Source: Aurifilum marmelostoma (taxonomy: Eukaryota; Ascomycota; Sordariomycetes; Diaporthales; Cryphonectriaceae). Taken from it: a stretch of 64,000 nt of DNA. Where the stretch lies: contig JAMXSV010000019.1 in NCBI GenBank assembly GCA_027559495.1, positions 434,001 through 498,000 on the forward strand, written 5' to 3'. Positions 10,692-22,290 of the stretch are shown here, piece after piece. A program made the translations under genes and the position numbers. The notes below the pieces were generated by a model, which did not search any database, was not told the origin of the DNA, and saw only the letters and a program-made list of their open reading frames with translations. How positions within the stretch are numbered: the first letter of the stretch is position 1; each line of letters begins with the position of its first letter.

Positions 10692-11780
10692 GTTTTACCT
10701 CTTTACAGAAAAGCCTCGACTTGTCGAGTGTGAAGAATAATAGACAAAAATTACTCAATTCAAGCTTGAAACTCCTGAAGGACTCTTGAGAATATGTCAG
10801 AACGACCCAGAAGTGACCTTTGAACAGCCAGTCGCGAGGGAAGGTGAAATATGAAGAGCTTGATGCCGAGTGAAGGGTTCCGCAAGGTTCTAGCTCCTCC
10901 GTAGGCTATTGCTACTGTACCATGGATATGGCGATGCTTGAGGGCGCGCCGCGCAGGATGATTGCCCTAGAGCAGTGGATCCTGAGGAAACGTCGCTGAT
11001 AGTATAGCGTAATACAACAATAATACGGAGCCGAATCCGCTTTGCACGTAGGATATGTGTGTATGTGTCTGGGGAAACCGAGGGGGGGGGGCGGTTTGAG
11101 TGTGGTTGCACTGCGTCTGTCTCTTCCTACCCGCAGCGGTAATGATTACCATTTGAGGTAATGCGATAAATTGTAGGAGGCTGGTCTATCTGTGTAATGA
11201 ATGAACCAGAAAACAGCCCTGGTCCAGGCAAGAGGAAAGTAGCAAGTTCTGTTTGAAAACGTGATGAGCACTCAAACGATGATAAATATATCGATAGAAG
11301 AATACAGATGAGATGATTATTTTGAACAATACATATCAGAATAGGAAGTAAAAAAATATTATAAGAAGAGCCCGAAAAAAATGTTTTTCGAGTATGAAAG
11401 TTATAATTAATCAGCAGATTTAGGTTTGGATAAAGGATTCGGGTATTTTTCCTATAATCTATATTTTTACTAAGAACAACGAAGTTTTCCTTCGCTTTTC
11501 TGTTCCTCTCTTTTTTACCTTGGTTCTTTCTTTTCTCTTTCTCTTACTGTCACCCTTTTATCTCTCCCTCTCTTATCATCTAGTGGATCACCTCCCCGGC
11601 AAATAATCAAATGCTGGTATTGCCCTGCTCAAGCATATTTAGCACCCCGTGATTCTTTGTGTCACTGCAGGTTGTCAGTAGCTTCTGTCTTATTGCATAT
11701 TCTACATAATGTCTGCAATCTACTGCGTCGAGTCACGTTCGATTCTACCATCTGTAGCACATGCGTATGTTTTAGCAAAG
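10692..11780. other. Divergent intergenic region before the P450
   Basis: This is the shared upstream region of the rhodopsin-like gene (minus) and the P450 (plus). It holds a G run at about 11083-11093, AT-rich DNA at 11270-11470 and a long pyrimidine-rich stretch at about 11480-11600 of the kind common upstream of fungal starts. No gene is supported. Confidence 0.5.
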
Positions 11781-13683
11781 ATGGCACCATACACCGAGAT
11801 TGCCATGGCCTCCGCCCTAGCGGGCTTGCTCTCGCACGGCCTGATCTTCATTCGCGATGAGCACCACCTACGAGCACCGACATATGTGCAGTTTGGGTGC
11901 TTGCTGATTTCAGTCAGCCTGGCGCTGCGTGCTCGATATGGCGAGGGACAGGCGGTAAGGGAAACAAGCATTGCGGCAGCATCCTTCCTCAGCGCACTCT
12001 TTGCGAGCATGACTGTCTATCGACTGGCTTTTCACCCACTACGATCTTTCCCGGGTCCGTTCATGTGGAGGATCTCGAAGCTGTGGCATGTCGTCAAGGT
12101 CGCCCCGAGCCAACAGAACTATGCGTTGCTCGACAAGTTGTACCACGAGTACGGAGCTTTTGTCCGCACCGGTCAGTTGTTACTTGAATCAAGAAGCTCT
12201 GGATCAAACTGTTAATCAAAGACCAGGTCCTGGCGAGTTGACTGTTTTTCACCCAGAGGTCTTCGAGGCTATTGGAGGTACGGGCACCACATGTATTAAG
12301 GCGCCATGGTATGACATGCTATATCCTATGGTCGCCATCAACTCGGTGCGTGAAAAGGCAGGCTACGCACCAAGACGCAGAGTGTGGAACACGGCGCTCA
12401 GCGTCAAGGGTGAGTGTTGACAATCTCAGCCGTCATGAGCATTGTCTGACGAGTCTCCAGCTGTCCATGACGAAAAAAATGTTGTACTACGCGCTTTGTA
12501 CAAGATGAGTGAGGCCTTTCGCGACCGCCAAGGCCAATCACTAAACGTTACAGAGTGGATGTCCTATTTCACGACTGACACCATGGGAGAGTTGGCATTC
12601 AACAAATCGTTTGGCATGCTTGACAAGCACGAATGGTCCGGCCTTGTCCAGCTGCTCCGCAATGGTCTAGGGATCCTCGGTACGGTGACGCCGGCCCCAT
12701 GGCTTGCTCATGTTGCCTTTACCTTCTTGCCCAAATCGCAATTGCTTTGGGCTGCTCTGGTGAAGCTCGCAAAGAAAATAATGGAGGATCGGTTAGAGCG
12801 GGACTCGGCAAAGCCGGACGTCAGCTATTGGATGATAGAGGCGGAGCGAAGAGCGGACGACACAGTCAGTATCAACAACCTCTACGGAGATGCGTTCGCC
12901 ATGATCATCGCCGGAAGGTTAGTTGTCCTCGTCGAGCAGCGAGAGCTAGCAGCTAACAGAAGCAGCCATACTGTAGCAACGACCTTGATCTACGCACTTC
13001 GAGAGCTCGCCGAGGACAAAAAGATGCAGGACAAAGTGCGAGCAGAGATCGACACATTGTGCGAGTGGTCCGATGCCGAAGGCCTCGCAGAATTGACGAA
13101 CCTGAATGCGATGTTGAACGAAGTCATGCGCCTGTACCCTGTTGTGCCAACGGGCGGCATCAGAATGACGACAAATGAGCCTGTTACCATCGGCGACATA
13201 GTCATCCCACCATACACGACCATAGTAGCGCCGCGATATACCATCAGTCGCCGTAAGACCCACCCCCCCTGCCATATCATTCGCCACTAACAGAAACAGT
13301 TGAAAGCGCTTTCCAGCGCGCCACAGAATTCGTGCCTGCGCGGTGGACGGACAGACCGGAGATGGTCAAAGATAGGCGTGCTTTCAACCCCTTCAACAAC
13401 GGTATGTTGACCGAAGTCCATTTATTATTCTAGACTTCAAATTCATCCTAATTTCTCTATACTGACCCACGTCAAAATAGGCCGTCATTCTTGTCCCGGC
13501 AAGAATTTAGGCCTCATGGAGGTGCGCCTTTGCCTAAGCATGCTTCTCTCAAGCTTCGATATTAGTTATGCTGCAGGCGAAGACGGCAGCCACGTATGGG
13601 CTGACATGACGGATTCCTTCACTGCTAATCCAGGCGCATTGCGACTCACGTTCACTGCCCGAGAAAAGGCGGCAGTGTGGTGA
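11781..13683 (+). CDS. Cytochrome P450 monooxygenase
   Basis: Six exons: 11781-12171, 12227-12409, 12461-12917, 12966-13252, 13300-13401 and 13481-13683. They give 540 residues; all five introns are GT-AG (47-79 nt). An in-frame ATG at 11709 would add 24 residues. I chose 11781 because the hydrophobic membrane anchor follows directly and the site is aagATGg. Signature parts are all present: FPGPFMWRISKLWH, helix-C RRRVWN, I-helix AGSHTVATT (342-350), ExxR at E396-R399 and the heme loop FNNGRHSCPG with Cys478. It should be a microsomal class II P450 needing a separate reductase. It resembles the broad fungal group that includes benzoate hydroxylase-like and tailoring P450s; the substrate is unknown. 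It looks intact although the desert begins directly after it. Confidence 0.9.
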
Positions 13684-14585
13684 AAAGAAGACATTCGGAG
13701 AATCTGGGGAGGGTTATGTGGAGCTTTCGTACAGTATGAGAAAGAGAATGGTTTGTTTGTTTATTTGTTTGTTTGTCTGTTTGTATATTTAACGCCGTAG
13801 AAATCTCCCTAGGGGTATCAGGCGCGCTGGGCTACTATCTACCTGCTTCATTGCAAGTATTCTTCATCTAACGAATCTGCATTTTATTTCCAGCAGAAAA
13901 TAAAAATCTGGCCGGTTGCCCTAGCCGTATCAAGCCTATCCCTCGCCTCCGTATGCAAGCTGAACCTGGGTTTGCTGAAATATGCTTCTTCTAGGATACT
14001 GCGGCGTCTCCCTTCTAAGCTAGAAATCTCTTGCCTATAGCCCTCTACTTTAAGTTCCTTCTACTGTTCCAAATACAAATACTATTTATATACTAGATAT
14101 TAATATTGAGTATAAATACTGCAAAGTAAGTTCTAGCAAAAGTTTAACTCCGGCGTTATTAATGCATAATTATTATATAGAGAGTAGATAGTACTAGGAA
14201 AGCTTATAAAGGGCAAAACACTAGTATATATATTAGTTAGTATGCAATCTAGCTTCTTTCTAAAGTTGTTTCTTATTAGCAGTTATAGCAGAATGACTAT
14301 ATATAAGGGTAGAAATATTATTAAGGCGATAGAGAAGATTGCTAAGAGCTCCAGAACTAAGGAGCTCTCTAAACCTAGCCCTAGACTCTTATTAAGAGCG
14401 TCTTAGAGGTAAAGGGGGTAGTGTTAACGGTTGAAGATTAATGAGGTTTTCGTAGGTAATAGGGGTGTAGTAGGCAACCCTATTGAAATAGCGGTAATGC
14501 CCACCACTTTCCTAACATCTTTAAGAACTGAAGAAATTTATCAGGGAAGAGTTGAACGAGAATGGTGCCGCCCGCAATATATCAT

Positions 14586-14907
14586 TGTGATTGGCACTGT
14601 GGTATGCCTCGGGATTACGAACGTAGTAGACCCTGGGGTGCCACACAGTATTTAATATGGAGACTACCCACAGACATTTTATTTTCAGATACAAAACAAT
14701 GCAGATTCTTGCCTTCTTTTCCATTCAAATCTCTATAAATAATTTGGGCAGGCCCAATGCAGGTTTTTCATCGCGATCCTGTGCCTCATTGGCCTTCGTT
14801 TGCCGTCGCTCTTACAACACAGCACGCCTGGGCCGATGGGGCCCTTGCCTGATGGTTCGTCTTCTGTCCTCGTTCACGTGCGACAGTGCCCGACTTCTGG
14901 TTTAGCA
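14586..14907 (+). mobile_element. LTR-like dispersed repeat, copy 1
   Basis: 322 bp beginning TGTGATTGGCAC and ending TTCTGGTTTAGCA, so TG...CA ends. Shared landmarks with the other copies are GGTATGCCTCGGGA near the start, CAGATTCTTGCCTTC, GGGCAGGCC, TGTGCCTCATTGGCCTTCG and the CGACTTCTGG end. No internal retrotransposon coding region lies next to it, so it is probably a solo LTR. Confidence 0.6.
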
Positions 14908-15259
14908 TAAGCCAAACCTAAGCCGACGAGACCCAGGAAGACAAGAATTCATTAGAATAACACTATTAGACTAATAAAGATAGCCAACAACCCCAAAGGT
15001 CAGATAGAAACTTGCAGCCGCTGCAGTCCACATTATTTCACTAGCTAGGCATAAACATCTAGAGTGTTATAAGGCCAGGTATGGATTCCACAAGTTATCT
15101 GAAAGAATGCTTACGCTTAGCACAACCCTAATGCAGTGCTTATCTTAGGGGGTGACAAAAAATACGCCCTAGTTACTGCTCGCTAACATAGGTATAGGTA
15201 TCACAAGGGTATCTGTCGACAGCAGCGCAGATATAGAGCAGAGCTCTGGATTGTCCTTG

Positions 15260-15760
15260 AATTACCTGCAGCATATACTGCTAATAGTAGCAATGACGAA
15301 ATTGTCATGCTTATGTGACAAAGAGGTGCTGCTATAGACTTACAAAATAAAGAGATTATTTGCCTTTTATACAGCTAGTGATCTGGGTCTCTAACGTGCG
15401 TGCGAAGCCCTCCTGCAGCATGCACTCTTGATTGCTTAGAGGCAGTACCATCGCCTTTGTATTATGCAGCTGGTGATTAGATGTGTGAAGCAACGAAATC
15501 CTTCTAGAAAATGGCAATAGTCCTAACGGAGCTGACAAGACAGGGACCGCAGCTTGATATGCTGTGGAAAACAATTATTCAATCATTTTAAAGCTCCTCC
15601 TCGCAGCCAAGCTGATCTCAATACTAGCCCTAAGGGCCTGACACTGCTGTTGGTCTACACGTACGAGCAAGGCAACCTGGACAGCTTTAAATGTCTTCTA
15701 GCATGTGGTGCTGACACTGAAAAGGCGGAGACTCGTGAGGACTTCAAGGATCGCCATTGA
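15260..15760 (+). pseudogene. Decayed ankyrin-repeat gene fragment
   Basis: Ankyrin repeat pieces appear in sequence order across shifting frames with many stops: NDEIVMLM then a stop then QRGAAIDLQNKE (about 15293-15353), PLYYAAGD (about 15450-15475), EILLENGNSPNGADKTGTAA (about 15498-15557), NNYSIILKLLLAAKLISIL, and GLTLLLVYTYEQGNLDSFKC with LLACGADTEKA (15635-15730). The spacing fits about four repeats. No start or ends can be given. It is probably part of a large ankyrin/HET-type or NACHT-ankyrin gene of the kind common in fungi. Confidence 0.7.
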
Positions 15761-17660
15761 CTACTGCAAATCTGCATGAGACGAACAACCAGACTAACAT
15801 TTTGATAGTGTTAAGATAAATAACAGCGATATAAATTGTTCTCGAAAGCTGCTTACTAGAAAGCTTTTTCTTTTCTTTCACCCTTTTTTCTTTCATCTTT
15901 TTTTTATTGCGCGAGTATTGCGGTTTCGCCAATCAGATACAGCACGTTGACCGTGGAATAGTGGGGAATACAGAGGCCTCCTAGGAGCCGGGTGTTGAGG
16001 TTCCCCCCTGCGGTCAAATTTAGCATCTAAGGACTTTCTTTCCTTAAGCTGGCTTGTAGCATCTGCAACTAAGTTTCTCTCAAATCCTGCAGGTATTTCT
16101 TCTTCATGCATTGACGTGTGTATCCTGAAATTTAACGGGATTGACCTTTCCGACGTGGAGAGCCAAGTGCTTTGCTATATTAAAGACATGGTCTTCCCAG
16201 CCGCCTATAAGTGGTCTCCATTTTCCGTGCTTAGCTCTTGCAGGTCGCGCCGAACCAGAGGCCTGCAACAACCCCCCCCTCCCCCCCATGCCCCCCGGGA
16301 GGAACTCTTCTCTAAAATATGCGCCCCCCATTTCCTGTTTTCTTTTCTTTTTACGTCCCCTTTGCTTGTTCCCTATCATCAGCCGTTCTCTAGGACGTCT
16401 CTCGGAGTCTTCTTCTCGAAACGCTTTCGGAGGCGTCTGTATGGGTTCACACAGCGCCCGCGTGTTCGTTTTCTGCTTTCCTTTTCTTGTTTTTGATGCT
16501 AGGACTCCATTGCTTTTCTTTTGCCTTTTTGTAGTCATATTTACCTTGTATAATCAAAGTTTTTATGTAACAGTCGCCGTGTCTATTCAACTATTTACCC
16601 AGCGCAGCCCTGCATAGAAATAAGAATTGAGAATTAATAGAATACGAAATACGCTAGAAATCAAACAAAAAGATAATTAGTCTATCAAAACTATTAGCAA
16701 ATTTTTCATTGAGATTTTGTTTCCGTTAGCCTAAGTGGCAGCTCGGTCAGGAAGGTATATTTTGATACATTTTTCAATCTTAATATCTACTTTTCGCCTT
16801 AAGACAACTCGATTCAATAAGGATATTCGTTCTAGCTGGTGGGTTGGCAGGGGCAGGGCCGCGAAAGGGGCTGGGCTCCCTTCTAAAAGAAAGGCAGCAC
16901 AAATGCAGAGAAGCGGGGGAGGAAGAAAAAAATAGATGAAGCTTTTTAGAGTGTATGGGGTGACAGATGGCTCCCGCGACCGGAGTAAGCCAGCTTACGG
17001 AGGCTTGACGGTATACAGGTCATCACATTCCAGTGCGATTTAATCACAAGCAATAAAACCTCGAGCAAAAAAGGTTCGATGAATTGGATACTTACTTCAT
17101 AGCGCGGTCAATAGGTACCACACCTCCTCCTTTATGACATTATCTGCACCAAATGACACATCAATTTCGTTCAATTACGAGAAGATTGACCTTTTTTTTC
17201 ATTCCTGTCACTAGAGTCAAAGCTGCACAGATGTATGCTATAATATATGTATGTACCTAACCTCTGATGCCATCACACGAGAATTGGAAAGACCTAAGAA
17301 GAATACTTAACACCTAGGCAGGACACAATGGATGTGCCTGCATAAAGGGAAGGATGAATGTCAGCAGAATGAGCTTGATATCAAGGGGACAAGTCGAGTT
17401 TAGGCCCCACCCAAGGATTTCAAAATCACAAGAAAGACAAGATTTCTTTTCTTGTTCTCTGTCAGGCAAGCAATTGAAAGGCGAGAGGCAACAACGCTCT
17501 TGGTGTGTTTTTCAGTCTTCACTACCCTTAACAGTACATACTATAATTAACTACAGTAAGTACTACTACACTTAGTAAGTAAGATTGCAGAGAAATAGTA
17601 AAATCATCTATGAACTCGTATGATGATTACGGGCCAAGTGGTGAAATAAGAAATATGTAA

Positions 17661-17857
17661 ATTCCACTAAACGAGCGATAGCGATGCGTCACTGCGATAG
17701 CAGCGCACGGGCCACAGATGTGGCCCGTGCGCTATGGGAACAGCCCATAGCAACGCGCACACACACCAGCCAGATAGATAGCTCTTCAATCAACAACCAA
17801 CAAGCAATCAAACTACTAGTAAACCTATTCTGTTGTACGTACGTACTAGGCCCAGCC
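17661..17857 (+). repeat. 197-bp dispersed repeat with two tandem hairpins, copy 1
   Basis: It starts ATTCCACTAAACGAGCGATA and ends ACTAGGCCCAGCC, and is about 90 percent identical by eye to 29605-29800 in the same orientation. This copy holds a perfect 15-bp stem (17702-17716 with 17719-17733, arm AGCGCACGGGCCACA). A 7-bp stem, CTATGGG/CCCATAG (17732-17750), overlaps its end by two bases. No terminal inverted repeats and no frame are seen. The class is unknown. Confidence 0.7.
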
Positions 17858-18737
17858 AAAAAAACCATCATTTTCCAGGCGTTGTACTATGAGTTGTTCA
17901 GCAACTTAAACCCACCCACATCTCCGCTCCTAGGGCGTACCACACCAGCAACTACTATAGACAACAATGTGTGAAGCTGCTTATGTATGTAGAAGAAATA
18001 ATGGAGATCTGTGTTTTTTTTTAACTCTAATTCTAATTCACCAGACTTGCCAAGTATCGAAATACAATAGGTGCCTGATATATAAATAGAAATTTGGGCG
18101 CTGTTGCAGTAAAACAAATGTAAATTATAGAGCAACTAGCGAAGAAACTAAGTCAACAACTCATTTCCACCCTAAATCCCAAAGCAGATTATACTCGCTA
18201 CTTCAATCTCGATATGCACCTACCTATTACTACTATTCATTGATTGGTAATCATAGATCACGACTTGGGAGCTCTTGCACCAAACTGTAGATGTTAGAGC
18301 AATATATTAGGCCGAGTCGTCTTAAGCTTGCTTGTGGGGGGAGGTAGAAGAATAGCAAACAGAGGCCAATTAGGCACATGTATAGAGCAGAAAGCTTATC
18401 TAAGGTCGAACCAAAGACTGAAATTCGCAAAACGGAAAAGCAGTATGCCTATTAATATTTTATTCTAGAGATAAAATTGTTAATAGGGTGTCCCTCTTAT
18501 TCTGCGCCGCACCCTAGGACCCACTTCTATCCCTAGTCTTAAGGCATACGCACTAGTATTACTACGATAATGAAATTGTTAAATTAATGCTAAAAGAAGG
18601 AAAATGCTAGTTAACAGCTTTTGTATAAAAATGTTATTTATTATAGTAGCTAATGTCGAATGTTTCTAAAAAAGGATACGCAGGTAAAATATAAAATTAT
18701 AATTACGCAGTATATAGCGGGACTACTCATAAATGTT

Positions 18738-18969
18738 TTAATTCCAGATACACAGGACAATAATATAGATTCTTGCCTTACTTGAGGTATTATGTATTTA
18801 AAAGTTCCCTTATAAGTTTGGAGCAGGTCTACTGCCCTGATTTTGTATTCTTTAGCTATTGTTTCGCGCTGCTATTCATTGCAATACTGCAAGCTTAGGT
18901 CGACCGGGTCCTCCCCCAGTACTTAGACATCCATTCGTTCCTGCGACGGCACTCGAGTTCTGGATTCAT
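18738..18969 (+). mobile_element. LTR-like dispersed repeat, copy 2 (5' truncated)
   Basis: It shares TTCCAGATACACAGG, ATAGATTCTTGCCTTAC and the CGAGTTCTGGATTCA end with the other copies. The 5' part is unrecognisable. It is the most diverged of the five. Confidence 0.5.
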
Positions 18970-20679
18970 GACTGCGCAAAGAAAAGTGGTTGCTGAGTAA
19001 AAGTCGAGCTGGAAGAGAGGGGGATGGGAACTTCAATCAGTTATACCAAATGCGCCTTGGAGCACAAAGCTGATGATCTAGACCTGCGGGCGATTCGACA
19101 ATAAAAAGAATCACTCTCAGATGTGTTCCGAGTAGGAGACCCCGCTTTTCGTCCCCCCCCCCCTCTGGTCCAACCTTTTGAGAAAAGTCACGCCTTCTTT
19201 TCCAATTAGTAGACGTCTAAATGATGTTAAATCTTAATTGTAACTCTTGCTTTAGTCTATAGCTGCACGTATACGTCTAAACGAATTAATTTACTTAGGG
19301 GAGGACAGACAATTCATTAAAAGGTAAAATTGCCAGCCACAAGACTGGTTTTGTAGTATCTGCCAGGGTTGAATCAGAACTTGGCCGCTATTGAGCAGAA
19401 GGACGAATTTGAAAGACATCTACAAGGTCTCAATCGACCCATTTATACCTAAAAAGTATATACTATGTACGTCGGAAGGATGATAGCTAACAAACGCCAG
19501 AGCGTAGAGTCAGAATGAACAGTGTCCCCACCCCGACCCAGACGACTCGGGATCAAAAGGGAGAAGCAGCGATCCTTTATTACCATTCATCATAAAGCAA
19601 AACTAATACGGAATAATATTTTTTCCCTATGCAAAATCTCGACATCTGCTTCAAAACAATACTCCCAATCACTACCTGAACATATAACGGCGCACCTAGT
19701 ATACGTTGCTGCAATTACCAACTAAGCCTGGGCTAAGACTTAGCTTCTTCCGTCACTTTTCCCTTTCTTTAATCCTTTCCTTCTAATCTTATGTAATTGT
19801 TTACTCATTAGCTTTATTCAGGATGCGCTCTATAGCTCACTCGCACCTTTGAATAACAAATCTTAAGAAATCTGTATATTTGACAACGCGCATAGCATTC
19901 CGATCTAGAGATATGGATCCTCTTTTTAGATTTGCTTCTCTATGCTTACATATCTAATTAGTCATATACTATTTTTCGATATGAATAATCAGTCGCGTGA
20001 TAATTCCCAGATAGGGGAATGGATTAGCTAAATAAGAGCATGTAGTAATTAATAGTTATAGCTATTTTCCCTAATTAGCTTCGCTCCGACAAGAACGCTA
20101 GTTCTCATAGCCTAACTTGTATAAGATTACGATTTGGGCAGCTCTTAGGTAGCGACACAAAGATGCTAATGTATATGAATGGTTCAATTGTAAGAGCAGT
20201 TACAAGTAGAGGCCTTGAATACGAAAATGCTCCTAGAATATGGAGTGCGAATGTCTACTTGCAGGGTTGCGTTGTTCCTAACTTGTTGACCCTTCCGAGG
20301 TAGAACACTAAGCGAGTATCTAGTCGGCTGAGCAATTCGCAGAAGCTTTTCTAAGGCAGCTGCAGCAATAAGCTAGCTAGATTAGAAATATTTAATACTC
20401 TTCTTAGGTTATCGTAGCGATTCATATTAGAATAGTCTGTCAAGGTATTTCAAGCTGGGCCTAAAGAGGGCTGGTTATATTCTTTATAAGCAGTAACTTA
20501 ATTTTGTTATTATAGACAAGCCTTCGAAGGCAGCATAAGCTTTGCTTATATTAACATTGGGCTTATAATCCTGGACCCTATGAGGAAGCTGCTTGTGGGT
20601 TGGAAGTACTAATTGATGGGAACACTTCACAATGACGCTGCTAGCAGATGTGGAGGATCTTCCTAAGACTCCCTACTTA

Positions 20680-20916
20680 CAGCGGTTCAGAGTGGTCACT
20701 ATTTCAAAACTCAAAATTGATTATTAGCGTCACCCCCTAGGGTAAGGAGGTTACTAGAAGGGATAAGCAATAACCCTACCCCTACTCCTAACCCTGATAT
20801 TCGCTGAGAATGCAGCTTTTTTACTAGCTATAGCGCTAATGATGACACCATAGGGTGGTTCTAGTGAAAAAGGTTGCAAAATTGAGTTTTGAAATAGTAA
20901 CCACTCTAAACTGCTG
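20680..20916. mobile_element. 237-bp MITE with about 38-bp inverted repeats, TA target site
   Basis: The left arm CAGCGGTTCAGAGTGGTCAC continues through ATTTCAAAACTCAA. The right end is its complement (starting AAATTGAGTTTTGAAATAG, ending CTCTAAACTGCTG) with a few transitions. TA flanks both sides (20678-20679, 20917-20918). There is no coding capacity. The terminal sequence differs from that of the 472-bp element, so this is a separate Tc1/mariner-type MITE family. Confidence 0.82.
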
Positions 20917-21993
20917 TACCTACTCTCACTGGTAGCGTGCAGTATGATAACAGCGCCCGGATGACTATGCTAACCTCTATGCAGAGGTTCTGCGCTAGAG
21001 GCATAAAGAGCAAGGATTGCTGTCATCCATAAATCTAATTTGGTGGAAATATTTGAGGAGTGATGTGATTTACTATAGCCTCTGCTGTGATGGAGCTGCT
21101 ATTCAGTTAATTGTTGAAATGCTTCTATTGATAATTAAATAATCTTGCTGCACTGTTTTTGTTGGGATTCGAAATCTCTCTTAGGGTTTTGCCTGCCTAT
21201 GCAGCGAAAATTTTAGCTTCTTGAGTCTTAGCTCAAAAAGATATTATTTCACTGCTGAGGCAGGTGCCGGGGCGGGGGGTGCAAGATCGTCTACATTAGA
21301 GTATGAGCCTTTATTGGGTAATTGGAGAACATTGCGTTCATTCTGCTTTAGAGAAATCAAGATGCGATCAAGTAGTCTTGGATCATTGTAGTATACTGGG
21401 AGGATATATTCAATTTTCACAACAGAAAATTCGTAGAACCTACAGGGATAGCACGGGTCAACCATAGTGAAAGACTGGATTTGGGGGCAACAAGAAGAGG
21501 TTAACTGGTGTGTAATTTAGTGGCGTTGTTGATGCTGGAGGAGAAAATAGAACTACTTAATCTAGCCCCCCAAAATGCAGATGTAAGCGTCCTCCGGTGG
21601 AATTTCATCCGAAATCAGTTCCAGCGCGTGCTTAGGTGGTTATCTATTCGATTTGATAACATTCCATCTGCACTCCGCTGTTCCTACCTATGGGATAATA
21701 ACTACTACATTCCTCTCAGCGTTCTTATGAATCAAGGAGTCGTACTGCTTGAATCGAACAAGTGGTGGTACGAAGATTAACATAAAATTGATATAACCGA
21801 CCCACATACGTAATGACAAACAGTCAACGGCGAGTACAAAAGAAGTGCAGCAAATTGAGATAATATATAATTACTACTCTTATAAACACACATCTTAGAC
21901 ATGCGGCAACAACATCGATATAAAAAAGGAAACCTGATTCATCCTCTATCTATAATTCGTATCTTATACATCTATATATTTGGCCTTCTATTA

Positions 21994-22290
21994 TGTCAGA
22001 ACTCGAGCATTGTTGCATGTGATAGAGGGCAGAATACAGAGCGATAGGTAAGAGCCCCGCGACCCAGGAGTGCTATGTCGTAGGAACGACAACAAACGAA
22101 AGCCAACAAGGTACGTCTGGTCCGGATTAGGGTGAAAAGCCTGCCTTAGATCTGCCCAGGTGGCTCATGAAAAGACCTGAATACAAGGGAAGGCAAGAAG
22201 GTCGTTGGTGGGTAACTGATATTTTGGACGCCATGCCGAGACCCACTTGAACTCCTTATCCCGAGGCATATCGCACTGGCCACCAGAACA
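21994..22290 (-). mobile_element. LTR-like dispersed repeat, copy 3
   Basis: 297 bp in reverse orientation. Read on the minus strand it begins TGTTCTGGTGGCCAGTGCGA and ends CTCGAGTTCTGACA. CCGAGGCATATCGCACTGGC matches the start of copies 1 and 5. TG...CA ends are kept. No clear 5-bp target duplication is visible. Confidence 0.6.

Noticed and set aside
16116..16617. Overlapping 126- and 158-codon plus frames
   Set aside because: Pyrimidine-rich, overlapping in two frames, with C runs and no domain; chance openness in non-coding DNA.
17702..17750. tRNA or small structural RNA gene in the paired stems
   Set aside because: No cloverleaf, anticodon loop or pol III boxes could be made out.
17661..17857. 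Helitron 3' end, because of the stem
   Set aside because: The stems sit near the 5' third, not 10-12 nt from a CTRR end, and no AT insertion site is evident.
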